Below are positions 16,153 to 24,610 of a stretch of DNA of 64,000 bases, in pieces. The position numbers and the translations under genes are program-made. The notes under the pieces are model-generated. The model worked only from the letters and a program-made list of their open reading frames with translations. It made no database searches and was not told where the DNA came from. The stretch is from Rubrivivax sp. (GTDB taxonomy: Bacteria > Pseudomonadota > Gammaproteobacteria > Burkholderiales > Burkholderiaceae_C): positions 1 through 64,000 of the forward strand of contig JALHPY010000009.1 in assembly GCA_022842305.1 (NCBI GenBank), written 5' to 3'. Numbering within the stretch: the first letter of the stretch is position 1; each line of letters starts with the position of its first letter.

Positions 16153-16749
16153 TCAGTGGGGCGTGCCCACCGCGGCAGCCGAGCGGTGCGGCACGAACAG
16201 GCCGCAGCCCAGCAGTCGGTGGGCTCCCAGGCCGCTGTCCAGCAGCTGGCGCGCGCCGGCGGCGGACAGGCCGTCGAGCATCAGGCTGAAGCCGTGCAGG
16301 CCGTCTTCGTCCAGCGCCTGGTGGCGGCCGCAGATGGCGCGGCAGGCCAGCCCCAGGGCGTCCAGCTCGGCCTGCACCGCGGCCAGGAAGTCGGCTTCGT
16401 CGGCACCCGTCTCAGCCGCCACCAGGTGTGCGTACAAGGTGCCGTGCGGCAGCAGTTCGCGCAGCTGCGGCGCGCCCAGGCGCAGGCGCACCGGGCCCAG
16501 GTCCAGCGCCTGGCCCTGCAGTGCCGCGGCAGCGGCGGCACGCTCGCGCGGCAGGCGCAGCGTGAGCCGGGTGCGACCCGACAGCAGCGCCTGCGCGCCG
16601 CCGCCGGCAGACACATTGAGGCGGTGCACGCCCGCCCCGGGCAGCGTGGGCAGCCAGGGCAGCGCCTGCGCCAGCGCGGCGGCCAGCGCGCGCCGGTGCT
16701 GGCGCGGCACGCTGGTGGCATCCTGCAGGGCGAAGGCCAGGTCGATCAT
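16153..16749 (-). CDS. Orphan Cas6-like RAMP protein (Cas6/Cmx6 type)
   Basis: A 198-residue protein whose C-terminus, GAHRLLGCGLFVPHRS, matches the glycine-rich loop of Cas6 RNA endonucleases, especially the form annotated as type I-MYXAN Cas6/Cmx6; the N-terminal half (MIDLAFAL...HRLNVSAGG) fits a ferredoxin-like fold. Possible catalytic His residues are in GVHRLNV, RHQAL and PHRSA. I see no CRISPR repeats or other cas genes in the window. It overlaps the 71-aa gene upstream (ATGA at 16746-16749). An RNA-binding or RNA-processing role in this sulfur operon is inference; annotation by remembered motif only. Confidence 0.6.
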   Translation of the reverse strand: MIDLAFALQDATSVPRQHRRALAAALAQALPWLPTLPGAGVHRLNVSAGGGAQALLSGRTRLTLRLPRERAAAAAALQGQALDLGPVRLRLGAPQLRELLPHGTLYAHLVAAETGADEADFLAAVQAELDALGLACRAICGRHQALDEDGLHGFSLMLDGLSAAGARQLLDSGLGAHRLLGCGLFVPHRSAAAVGTPH

Positions 16750-16961
16750 GGTGGCAGCGTGCGCCGGGCCCAGGCCAGCATCTCCTGGCCCCATTGCTCG
16801 GCGGTGACGGGGTCGATGTCGAACACGGTGAAGCGGCTGCCTTCGCGGATGCGGGTGCGTAGAAGGCTCATGCCGTCGCCGTCGAAATCGATCTGCTGAA
16901 GCTCGATCTCCTGCCCGCCCAGGGGGGCGCGCAGCTTGGCCAGCGGAGTCAGACGCGTCAT
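16746..16961 (-). CDS. 71-residue unknown protein, first gene of accessory operon
   Basis: A small acidic-basic mixed protein (begins MTRLTPLAKLRAPLGGQEI, ends WARRTLPP) with a compact alpha/beta pattern: FDGDGMSLLRTRIREGSR then FTVFDIDPVTAEQWGQ. No signal peptide, cysteine or metal motif. It is the promoter-proximal gene, about 45 bp downstream of the end of module B read on the minus strand, and is coupled to the Cas6-like gene by a four-nucleotide overlap. I do not know its function. Confidence 0.65.
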   Translation of the reverse strand: MTRLTPLAKLRAPLGGQEIELQQIDFDGDGMSLLRTRIREGSRFTVFDIDPVTAEQWGQEMLAWARRTLPP

Positions 16962-17007
16962 GGAAGGCCCATCAAAGGCGGCATTGAGCGCGCCGCGCCA
17001 GTGGCCT

Positions 17008-17056
17008 GTCCATACCCGGTACGGGTGAGCGCCGAATAGCCCATACGGGTAGTGGC
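17008..17056. promoter_or_regulatory. Two-dyad operator module B between accessory/sox operon and dsrA
   Basis: Dyads TACCC-GGTAC-GGGT style (ACCCGGTACGGGT, centre 17020) and GCCCATACGGGT (centre 17044.5), 24.5 bp apart. Read on the minus strand it is CTACCCGTATGGGCTAT then CACCCGTACCGGGTATGGAC, ending about 47 bp before ATG 16961. Read on the plus strand it matches module D (GCCCAT-CGGG-A-TGG). It sits between two divergent operons and can serve both; dsrA starts 129 bp downstream. Confidence 0.7.
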
Positions 17057-17184
17057 GGCCCACCCTCAACGGTCTATCTTCGCTACCCAACGAGAGTGAT
17101 AGCGGGCGGCCGCCCATGCCGCCACGATTCATCCCCACAGTGGCAGCCGGCGCGGCGAGCCCCATAGAACTGGAGACAAGCTGC

Positions 17185-18480
17185 ATGGCCAAGAAACCGC
17201 ACGACACACCGATGCTCGACGAGCTCGAGTCCGGCCCCTGGCCCAGCTTCGTGACCGGGCTCAAGCGCCTGGCCAACGACAAGGACTACATGGTCGACCT
17301 GATGGGTCAGCTGGAGACGTCCTACCGCACCAAGAAGGGCTACTGGAAAGGTGGCACGGTGGGCGTGTTCGGCTACGGCGGGGGCGTGATCCCGCGCTTC
17401 ACCGAGCTGAAGGACGAGAAAGGCGCGCCGGTATACCCCGACGCGGCCGAGTTCCACACGCTGCGCATCCAGCCGCCGGCCGGCATGCACTACGACACCG
17501 CGGTGCTGCGCAAGATGTGCGACATCTGGGAAGAGCACGGCTCGGGCCTGATCGCCTTCCACGGCCAGAGCGGCGACATCATGTTCCAGGGCGCCAAGAC
17601 CGACAAGGTGCAGGACGCCTTCGACGCCCTCAACGAACTGGGCTTCGACCTGGGCGGCGCCGGCCCCGCGGTGCGCACCTCGATGAGCTGCGTGGGCGCG
17701 GCGCGCTGCGAACAAAGCTGCTACGACGAGGCGCGCGCGCACCGCCAGGTGCTGAACAACTTCCTCGACGACATCCACCGCCCGGCCCTGCCCTACAAGT
17801 TCAAGTTCAAGTTCAGCGGCTGCGGCAACGACTGCATGAACTCGATCCAGCGCTCGGACATGGCCGTGATCGGCACCTGGCGCGACAACATGCGCACCGA
17901 CGAGGCGCTGGCGCGCAAGTGGTTCGACAAGCACGGCATGAACGAGCTGGTCAACGACGTCATCTCGCGCTGCCCGACCAAGACCATCCTGCTGAAGGAA
18001 GTCAAGGACGTCGCCGCGGGGGACCGCATCAGCAGCGTCAAGCTCAACGACACCCACGCGCTGGAGATCGACAACAGCAACTGCGTGCGCTGCATGCACT
18101 GCATCAACGTGATGACCGGCGCGCTGGCGCACGGCACCGACACCGGCGCCACCATCCTGATCGGCGGCAAGCGCACGCTCAAGATCGGCGACCTGATGGG
18201 CACCGTGATCGTGCCCTTCATGCCCCTGAAGACCGACGAGGACTACGACGCCCTGGTCGAGCTGGGCCAGAAGGTCATCGACTTCTTCGCCGAGAACGCG
18301 CTCGAGCACGAGCGCACTGGCGAGATGATCGAACGCATAGGCCTGGTGAACTTCCTCGAAGGCATCGGCGTGGAGATCGACGCCAACATGGTGTCGGCCC
18401 CCCGTACCAACCCCTATGTGCGCACCGACGGTTGGGACGACGAGGTCGCCCGCATCAACGCCCAGAAGTCGGCAGCCTGA
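17185..18480 (+). CDS. dsrA: Reverse-type dissimilatory sulfite reductase alpha subunit
   Basis: A 431-residue cytoplasmic siroheme enzyme subunit that oxidises DsrC-bound sulfur toward sulfite. The siroheme-[4Fe-4S] motifs CVGAARC (CX5C) and CGNDC (CX3C) are intact near residues 174 and 213, and the inserted ferredoxin domain has CVRCMHC. ATG 17185 follows GGAGACAAGCTGC; the frame is open further upstream but without a plausible start. It heads a 14.8-kb plus-strand operon. Presence of dsrL, dsrEFH and dsrN with it marks the oxidative (reverse) type. Confidence 0.97.
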   Translation: MAKKPHDTPMLDELESGPWPSFVTGLKRLANDKDYMVDLMGQLETSYRTKKGYWKGGTVGVFGYGGGVIPRFTELKDEKGAPVYPDAAEFHTLRIQPPAGMHYDTAVLRKMCDIWEEHGSGLIAFHGQSGDIMFQGAKTDKVQDAFDALNELGFDLGGAGPAVRTSMSCVGAARCEQSCYDEARAHRQVLNNFLDDIHRPALPYKFKFKFSGCGNDCMNSIQRSDMAVIGTWRDNMRTDEALARKWFDKHGMNELVNDVISRCPTKTILLKEVKDVAAGDRISSVKLNDTHALEIDNSNCVRCMHCINVMTGALAHGTDTGATILIGGKRTLKIGDLMGTVIVPFMPLKTDEDYDALVELGQKVIDFFAENALEHERTGEMIERIGLVNFLEGIGVEIDANMVSAPRTNPYVRTDGWDDEVARINAQKSAA

Positions 18481-18497
18481 AGAAGGGAAACGAGACC

Positions 18498-19565
18498 ATG
18501 GCCATGCGCAACCCCATCGAGAGCGGCGTTCCCGACAACAAGCCGTTCCTGCACCCCACGCTGCTGAAGAACTACGGCAACTGGAAATGGCATGACCGGC
18601 CGCGGCCCGGCGTGCTGCACCACGTGGCCCACAGCGGCGACGAAGTCTGGAGCGTGCGCGCCGGCACGCAGCGGCAGATGGACGTCTACACCATCCGCAA
18701 GCTCTGCGACATCGCCGACACCTATGCCGAAGGGCATGTGCGCTTCACCATCCGCAGCAACATCGAGTTCATGGTGTCCGACCAGAGCAAGGTCGCGCCG
18801 CTGGTCGAAGCGCTGCAGAGCAACGGCTTCCCGGTGGGCGGCACTGGCAACTCGGTGAGCATGATCGCCCACACCCAGGGCTGGCTGCACTGCGACATCC
18901 CCGGCACCGACGCCTCGGGCGCGGTGAAGGCGCTGATGGACGACCTGTACGCCGAGTTCATACAAGAGGACATGCCCAACCGCGTGCACCTGTCCACCAG
19001 CTGCTGCGAGATCAACTGCGGTGGCCAGGCCGACATCGCCATCATCGTGCAGCACACCAAGCCGCCCAAGATCAACCACGACCTGGTGGCCAACGTCTGC
19101 GAGCGCCCGGCGGTGGTGGCGCGCTGCCCGGTGGCGGCCATCCGCCCGGCGCTGGTCAACGGCAAGCCCTCGCTCGAGATCGACGAACAGAAGTGCATGT
19201 GCTGCGGCGCCTGCTACCCGCCCTGCCCGCCGATGCAGATCAACGACCCCGAGCACACCAAGCTGGCCATCTGGGTGGGCGGCAAGAACAGCAACGCGCG
19301 CGGCAAGCCCACCTTCATGAAGCTGGTGGCCAGCGGCCTGCCCAACAACCCGCCGCGCTGGCCCGAGGTGTCGGCCATGGTGAAGAAGATCCTCTACACC
19401 TACAAGGAAGACGCCCGCTCCTGGGAGCGCGTGTCCGACTGGGTCGAGCGCATCGGCTGGCCGCGCTTCTTCGAGAAGTGCGACCTGCCCTTCACCAAGT
19501 ACCTGATCGACGACTGGCGCGGCTCGCGCGCCAACCTCAACGCGTCCACGCACATCCGCTTCTAA
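18498..19565 (+). CDS. dsrB: Reverse-type dissimilatory sulfite reductase beta subunit
   Basis: A 355-residue partner of DsrA. The siroheme-region cysteines are in STSCCEINCGGQ and the ferredoxin domain in CMCCGACYPPCPP. It is 17 bp after dsrA with RBS AAGGGAAACGAGACC; MAMRN is used as the start, with a second Met two codons in as an alternative. Forms the alpha2beta2 sulfite reductase. Confidence 0.97.
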   Translation: MAMRNPIESGVPDNKPFLHPTLLKNYGNWKWHDRPRPGVLHHVAHSGDEVWSVRAGTQRQMDVYTIRKLCDIADTYAEGHVRFTIRSNIEFMVSDQSKVAPLVEALQSNGFPVGGTGNSVSMIAHTQGWLHCDIPGTDASGAVKALMDDLYAEFIQEDMPNRVHLSTSCCEINCGGQADIAIIVQHTKPPKINHDLVANVCERPAVVARCPVAAIRPALVNGKPSLEIDEQKCMCCGACYPPCPPMQINDPEHTKLAIWVGGKNSNARGKPTFMKLVASGLPNNPPRWPEVSAMVKKILYTYKEDARSWERVSDWVERIGWPRFFEKCDLPFTKYLIDDWRGSRANLNASTHIRF

Positions 19566-19580
19566 AGCAAGAGACCAGAC

Positions 19581-19940
19581 ATGAAGTTCGGCTTGCTCGT
19601 CAGCGAAGGCCCGTACACCCACCAGGCCAGCGACACCGCCTACCAGTTTGCGGTTGCGGCCATCGCCAAGGGCCACGAGGTGCAGCGCGTGTTTTTCTAC
19701 CACGACGGGGTCTACAACTCGACGCGGCTGACCGAGCCCCCGCAGGACGACCGCCACGTGGTCAACCGCTGGTCGGCGCTGAAGGCGCAGCACGGCGTGG
19801 ACCTGGTGGTGTGCGTGGCCGCCGCCCTGCGCCGCGGCATCAAGGACGAGGTGCTGGCACCGGGCTTCCGCATCTCGGGGCTGGGTCAGCTGGTGGACAG
19901 CGGCATCAAGGCCGACCGCATGCTCACCTTCGGCGGCTGA
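19581..19940 (+). CDS. dsrE: Sulfurtransferase subunit DsrE
   Basis: A 119-residue member of the DsrEFH complex that receives sulfur from TusA and hands it to DsrC. The active cysteine is Cys78 in DLVVCVAAALRRG, at the position known for DsrE. It is 15 bp after dsrB and begins the EFH trio found only in sulfur oxidisers and tRNA-thiolation (TusBCD) systems. Confidence 0.96.
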   Translation: MKFGLLVSEGPYTHQASDTAYQFAVAAIAKGHEVQRVFFYHDGVYNSTRLTEPPQDDRHVVNRWSALKAQHGVDLVVCVAAALRRGIKDEVLAPGFRISGLGQLVDSGIKADRMLTFGG

Positions 19941-19956
19941 ACAGGAACCCTGCACC

Positions 19957-20313
19957 ATGAAGAAGTTCATGTTCGTCAACCGCAAGGCCCCCTACGGCAC
20001 GATCTACGCGCTGGAGAGCCTGGAGGTCGTGCTCATCGCCGCCACCTTCGACCAGGACGTGAGCCTGGTGTTCATCGACGATGGCGTGTACGAGCTGGTC
20101 AAGGGCCAGGACACACAGGCCATCGGCATCAAGAACCACAGCAAGACCTACCGCGCGCTCGACGGCTACGACGTCGAGAAGCTGTTCGTCGAACGCGAGT
20201 CCATGGACGAACGCGGCCTGACCGAAGCCGACCTGCTGGTGCCCGTGGAGGTGCTGTCCAGCACCGAGATGGCCGCCCTGATGGCCGAGCAGGACGTGGT
20301 CCTGTCCTTCTGA
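19957..20313 (+). CDS. dsrF: Sulfurtransferase subunit DsrF
   Basis: A 118-residue DsrE/F-fold protein (KKFMFVNRKAPYGTIYALES) that builds the DsrEFH hexamer. No cysteine occurs in it, in line with DsrF not being the sulfur-carrying subunit. It lies 16 bp after dsrE. Confidence 0.95.
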   Translation: MKKFMFVNRKAPYGTIYALESLEVVLIAATFDQDVSLVFIDDGVYELVKGQDTQAIGIKNHSKTYRALDGYDVEKLFVERESMDERGLTEADLLVPVEVLSSTEMAALMAEQDVVLSF

Positions 20314-20333
20314 AACCGACCCGCCCCAACGCC

Positions 20334-20633
20334 ATGCTGCACATCGTCAACAAGTCCCACATGCAGGCCAGCGCCTTGCAGACCTGCCTGCGCCTGGCCC
20401 AGCCCGGCAGCGCGCTGCTGCTGATCGAAGACGCCGTATACGCCGCCACCCAGGCCGGCGCCGCCAGCTGCAGCATGACCGACGCGCTGCAGCAGCTCAA
20501 GGTCTACGTGCTGCAGCCCGACCTGCAGGCGCGCGGCATGGCCAGCCGGCTGCAGGCGGGCGTGACCGCCATCGATTACGCCGGCTTCGTCGACCTCGTG
20601 GCCGAGCACCCCAACAACCAAACCTGGCTTTAG
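20334..20633 (+). CDS. dsrH: Sulfurtransferase subunit DsrH
   Basis: A 99-residue third subunit of DsrEFH (MLHIVNKSHMQASALQTC; LLIEDAVYAATQ). It contains a conserved-position cysteine near residue 18 and another near 43. It lies 20 bp after dsrF and 27 bp before dsrC. Confidence 0.94.
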   Translation: MLHIVNKSHMQASALQTCLRLAQPGSALLLIEDAVYAATQAGAASCSMTDALQQLKVYVLQPDLQARGMASRLQAGVTAIDYAGFVDLVAEHPNNQTWL

Positions 20634-20660
20634 AAGAGCCGAGGATCAAGGAGACAGCCC

Positions 20661-20993
20661 ATGGGCATCGAAGTCAACGGCAACACCTACGAAACCGACG
20701 AGGAAGGCTACCTGGTCAACCTGGCCGACTGGAACGAGGACATCGGCAACGTCCTGGCCAAGGGCGAGAACGTCGAGATGACGCCCAGCCACTGGGAAGT
20801 GGTGAACTTCCTGCGCGACTACTACAACGAGTACCAGATCGCCCCCGCCGTGCGCGTGCTGACCAAGGCCATCGGCAAGCAGCTCGGCCCCGAGAAGGGC
20901 AACAGCAAGTACCTGTACGAGCTGTTCCCCTACGGGCCGGCCAAGCAGGCCTGCAAGATCGCGGGTTTGCCCAAGCCGACCGGCTGCGTCTAA
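20661..20993 (+). CDS. dsrC: DsrC sulfur-carrier protein
   Basis: A 110-residue physiological substrate of DsrAB. The flexible C-terminal arm keeps both redox cysteines, Cys98 and Cys109, in ACKIAGLPKPTGCV. Oxidised trisulfide is formed on these residues and regenerated by DsrMKJOP. Two paralogs without these cysteines occur in the window (15789 and 30322). RBS AAGGAGACAGCCC precedes the ATG. Confidence 0.97.
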   Translation: MGIEVNGNTYETDEEGYLVNLADWNEDIGNVLAKGENVEMTPSHWEVVNFLRDYYNEYQIAPAVRVLTKAIGKQLGPEKGNSKYLYELFPYGPAKQACKIAGLPKPTGCV

Positions 20994-21033
20994 GCCGCCG
21001 CCAGCTCCCCGCTGCCACGGAACCCCGACGGCC

Positions 21034-21765
21034 ATGTCGGCGCTTGCGCTCGCCTATGCGCTGCTCTTCTACACCGCCACCGCGGTGCTGGTGGTCGGCG
21101 TGGCCCTCAAGATCCGCAGCTACACGCGCACGCCGGCACCGCTGAAGATCCCCACCACGCCAGCGCCCACCACCACCAGCGGCGTGGCCCTGCGCATGAC
21201 GCGCGAGGTGGTGTTCTTCGAGAGCCTGTTCAAGGGCAACAAGTGGACCTGGGCTTTCGGGTGGATGTTCCACGCCGCGCTGCTGCTGGTGCTGCTGCGC
21301 CACGCGCGCTACTTCCAGCAGCCGGTGTGGGACGTGATTGCCTTCATCCAGCCCTTCGGCACCTACGCCTCATTCGCCATGGTGGCCGGTCTGGCCGGGC
21401 TGTGGGCGCGGCGCTTCCTGGTGGACCGGGTGCGCTACATCAGCACGCCGTCGGACCACCTGCACCTGGCGCTGCTGCTGGCCATCGGCCTCAGCGGCAT
21501 GGCGCTGCGCTTCGTGGCACCCACCGACATCGTGGCCGTCAAGGCCTACATGCTGGGGCTGATGCGGCTTGACATCCAACCCCTGCCCACCGACCCGTTG
21601 CTGCTGTTGCACCTGGCGCTGGTGGCGCTGCTGATGCTGATCTTCCCCATCAGCAAGCTGCTGCATGCGCCGGGGCTGTTCTTCAGCCCCACGCGCAACC
21701 AGGCCGACACCTCGCGCGAGGCGCGCCACATCGCCGCCTGGGCCTCGGCCCTGGAAAAGAAGTAA
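21034..21765 (+). CDS. dsrM: DsrM, NarI-like membrane cytochrome b
   Basis: A 243-residue integral membrane protein with about five helices (LAYALLFYTATAVLVVGVAL at the start, MFHAALLLVLLRHAR, LHLALLLAIGLSGMAL, LLLLHLALVALLMLIFP). Histidines in these helices fit heme b ligation. It belongs to the DsrMKJOP complex that links cytoplasmic DsrC redox chemistry to membrane quinone and periplasmic carriers. Confidence 0.93.
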   Translation: MSALALAYALLFYTATAVLVVGVALKIRSYTRTPAPLKIPTTPAPTTTSGVALRMTREVVFFESLFKGNKWTWAFGWMFHAALLLVLLRHARYFQQPVWDVIAFIQPFGTYASFAMVAGLAGLWARRFLVDRVRYISTPSDHLHLALLLAIGLSGMALRFVAPTDIVAVKAYMLGLMRLDIQPLPTDPLLLLHLALVALLMLIFPISKLLHAPGLFFSPTRNQADTSREARHIAAWASALEKK

Positions 21766-21776
21766 GGCGCCCCGCC

Positions 21777-23273
21777 ATGGCCACCGCCGCCTTCAAGACA
21801 CCCGCCCTCGGGCCTTACCCGGTCATCCCCCTGGTGGCCGAGGGCGCGACCGCGCACCTCAAGCCCTTCGTCGCCTCGCCCGCCATTCAAGAGAAGATCG
21901 GCTTCCCGGGTGAGCTGACCGAAGGCTGGGAACAGCGCGCCATTGCCCGCATGGGCGAGCTGCTGGACAAGTACCGGTCCTTGCGCGTCTACATGGACGC
22001 CTGCGTGCACTGCGGCGCCTGCAGCGACAAGTGCCACTACTTCCTGGGCACGGGCGACCCCAAGAACATGCCGGTGGCGCGGCAGGACCTGATGCGCGCC
22101 GTCTACCGCCGCTACTTCACCTTTGCCGGCAAGCATTTCCCCAAGCTGGTGGGCGCGGTGGACATGACGAAGGACGTGCTCGACGCCTGGTGGAGCTACT
22201 ACAACCAGTGCAGCGAATGCCGCCGCTGCAGCGTGTTCTGCCCCTACGGCATCGACACCGCCGAGATCACCATGGCCGCGCGCGAGATCATGGACAGCGT
22301 GGGCCTGGGCCAGAAGTACGCGAACGAGATCATCGGCAAGGTGCACCGCATCGGCAACAACCTGGGCATTCCCGGGCCGGCGCTGGAAGACACCTTGCTG
22401 GGCCTGGAGGAAGACACGCTCGAGGAAACCGGCGTCGCGGTGAAGTTCCCGCTGGACGTGGAAGGCGCCGAGGTGCTGCTGGTCACACCCAGCGCCGACT
22501 TCTTCAGCGAACCACATGTCGAAAGCCTGATCGGCTATGCCAAGGTCTTCCACGCCGCGGGCATCAGCTGGACGCTGTCCACCAAGGCCAGCGAGGCCGG
22601 CAACTTCGGCCTGTTCATCGGCAACTACGAGCAGATGCGCAACATCTCGCTGCGCGTCAAGCAGGCGGCACAAGAGCTGGGCGTCAAGCGCATCATCGTC
22701 GGCGAATGCGGCCATGCCTGGCGCGTGGCCTACAGCTTCTGGAACACGCTGATCGGCCCCTTCGACTGGCTGGACCCGCGCTACCCGGTGCCGCAGCACA
22801 TCTGCGAGTTCACCTACGACCTGATCCAGCGCGGCGCGCTCAAGTTCGACAAAGAGAAGAACGACGGCCGCATCATCACCTTCCACGACTCGTGCAACGT
22901 GGCGCGGGCCTCGCGCATGGGCAGCATGCCGGGCGGGCAGTTCGTGATCCCGCGCGAGATCATCAAGGCGGTGGCCAACCGCTTCCACGACATGGCGCCG
23001 GGCACCATCCACGAGTCCACCTTCTGCTGCGGTGGCGGTGGCGGCCTGCTCACCGACGACCTGATCGAGCTGCGCGTCAAGGGTGCGCTGCCGCGCATGG
23101 AAGCGCTCAAGCACGTGGTCGACGACCACGGCGTCAACTTCATGGCCACGATCTGCGCCATCTGCAAGGCGCAGTTCAGCAAGGTGCTGCCCTACTACGG
23201 CTTCGACATGAGCATGGTCGGCGGCGTGCACCAGTTGGTGAGCAAGGCCATACGGCTGGGTGAGCCGCAATGA
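21777..23273 (+). CDS. dsrK: DsrK, HdrD-like iron-sulfur catalytic subunit
   Basis: A 498-residue cytoplasmic protein with two ferredoxin-like [4Fe-4S] motifs (CVHCGACSDKC near residue 76 and CSECRRCSVFCP near 143) and HdrD-type CCG domains (DSCNVAR, FCCGGGGGLLTDD, ICAICKAQF) that hold the catalytic cubane acting on the DsrC disulfide or trisulfide. It is 11 bp after dsrM. Confidence 0.96.
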   Translation: MATAAFKTPALGPYPVIPLVAEGATAHLKPFVASPAIQEKIGFPGELTEGWEQRAIARMGELLDKYRSLRVYMDACVHCGACSDKCHYFLGTGDPKNMPVARQDLMRAVYRRYFTFAGKHFPKLVGAVDMTKDVLDAWWSYYNQCSECRRCSVFCPYGIDTAEITMAAREIMDSVGLGQKYANEIIGKVHRIGNNLGIPGPALEDTLLGLEEDTLEETGVAVKFPLDVEGAEVLLVTPSADFFSEPHVESLIGYAKVFHAAGISWTLSTKASEAGNFGLFIGNYEQMRNISLRVKQAAQELGVKRIIVGECGHAWRVAYSFWNTLIGPFDWLDPRYPVPQHICEFTYDLIQRGALKFDKEKNDGRIITFHDSCNVARASRMGSMPGGQFVIPREIIKAVANRFHDMAPGTIHESTFCCGGGGGLLTDDLIELRVKGALPRMEALKHVVDDHGVNFMATICAICKAQFSKVLPYYGFDMSMVGGVHQLVSKAIRLGEPQ

Positions 23274-23292
23274 AGGCGACAGGAGACTGACC

Positions 23293-24570
23293 ATGGCTCA
23301 CATCGTCATCATGGGCGCCGGCCTCGGCGGCATGCCGGCCGCTTACGAGATGCGCGCCATGCTGGGCGCGCAGCACAAGGTCACCGTGGTCAGCGCGCTC
23401 GACTACTTCCAGTTCGTGCCGTCCAACCCCTGGGTGGCGGTGGGCTGGCGCCAGCGCGACGAAGTCATCCTGAAGGTGGAGCCGCTGCTGGCGCGCAAGA
23501 ACATCGCCTTCATCGGCAAGGCGGTGACGCAGATCGACGCCGAGGCCAGCAGCCTGACGCTGGACGGCGGCCAGACGCTGGCCTACGACTACCTGGTCAT
23601 CACCACCGGCCCCAAGCTGAGCTTCGACGAGGTGCCGGGCGCGGGGCCGGTGAACGGCCACACGCACTCGATCTGCTCGGTCGACCATGCGCAGAAGTTC
23701 TGGGCCGACTACCAGGAATTCCTCAAGGCCCCCGGCCCGGTGATCATCGGCGCCATGCCCATGGCCAGCTGCTTCGGCCCGGCGTACGAGTTCGCCTTCA
23801 TCCTGGACGCCGACCTGCGCAAGCGCAAGCAGCGCCACCAGGTGCCCATCACCTTCGTCACCAGCGAGCCCTACATCGGCCACCTGGGCCTGGGCGGCGT
23901 GGGCGACAGCAAGTCGATGATGGAATCCGAGATGCGTGGCCACGACATCAAGTGGATCACCAACGCCAAGACCACCAAGGTCGAAGCCGGCAAGCTGTTC
24001 ACCACGCAACTGGACGACCAGGGCAATGTGCTCAAGGAGCACGAAGTCCCCTTCAAGCTGGCCATGATGCTGCCGGCCTTCAAGGGCGTGGACCCGGTGG
24101 CCGCGGTGCCCCGGCTGTGCAACCCGCGCGGCTTCGTGCTGATCGACGAATTCCAGCGCAGCAAGGCCTACCGCAACATCTTCTCGGCCGGCGTGTGCGT
24201 GGCCATCCCGCCGGTGGAAGTGACGGTGGTGCCCACCGGCGCGCCCAAGACCGGCTACATGATCGAGACCATGGTCTCGGCCATCGTGCGCAACATCGCC
24301 GATGAGCTGAAGGGCGCCACGCCCAACGCCAAGGCCACCTGGAACGCCATCTGCCTGGCCGACATGGGCGACACCGGCGCGGCCTTCGTGGCGCTGCCGC
24401 AGATTCCGCCGCGCAACGTGAACTGGTTCAAGAAGGGCAAGTGGGTGCACCTGGCCAAGATCGCCTTCGAGAAGTACTTCATGAGCAAGATGCGCAACGG
24501 CAACTCAGAGCCCATCTACGAGAAATACGTGCTCAAGGCCATGGGCATCGAGCGTCTGGCCGAGAAGTGA
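23293..24570 (+). CDS. sqr: Sulfide:quinone oxidoreductase inserted in the dsr operon
   Basis: A 425-residue FAD protein (IVIMGAGLGGMPAAYEM at the N-terminus). Three cysteines match the known SQR catalytic set in position: Cys128, Cys160 (MASCFGPAYEF) and Cys354 (NAICLADMGD), close to the numbering of the characterised Acidithiobacillus enzyme. The C-terminus has a basic amphipathic region that can sit on the membrane. SQR makes polysulfide from sulfide and reduces quinone. It sits between dsrK and dsrL, where classical dsr operons have no gene, with 19 and 40 bp gaps, so it is co-transcribed. ATG 23293 is used (MAHIVIMG). Confidence 0.85.
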   Translation: MAHIVIMGAGLGGMPAAYEMRAMLGAQHKVTVVSALDYFQFVPSNPWVAVGWRQRDEVILKVEPLLARKNIAFIGKAVTQIDAEASSLTLDGGQTLAYDYLVITTGPKLSFDEVPGAGPVNGHTHSICSVDHAQKFWADYQEFLKAPGPVIIGAMPMASCFGPAYEFAFILDADLRKRKQRHQVPITFVTSEPYIGHLGLGGVGDSKSMMESEMRGHDIKWITNAKTTKVEAGKLFTTQLDDQGNVLKEHEVPFKLAMMLPAFKGVDPVAAVPRLCNPRGFVLIDEFQRSKAYRNIFSAGVCVAIPPVEVTVVPTGAPKTGYMIETMVSAIVRNIADELKGATPNAKATWNAICLADMGDTGAAFVALPQIPPRNVNWFKKGKWVHLAKIAFEKYFMSKMRNGNSEPIYEKYVLKAMGIERLAEK

Positions 24571-24610
24571 CCGCGGCAGCCTATCCACAACAGCATCCAG
24601 GAGACCCGCC

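Noticed and set aside
16153-16749. CRISPR locus suggested by the Cas6-like gene
   Set aside because: I find no array of equal repeats with spacers and no other cas gene anywhere in the window.
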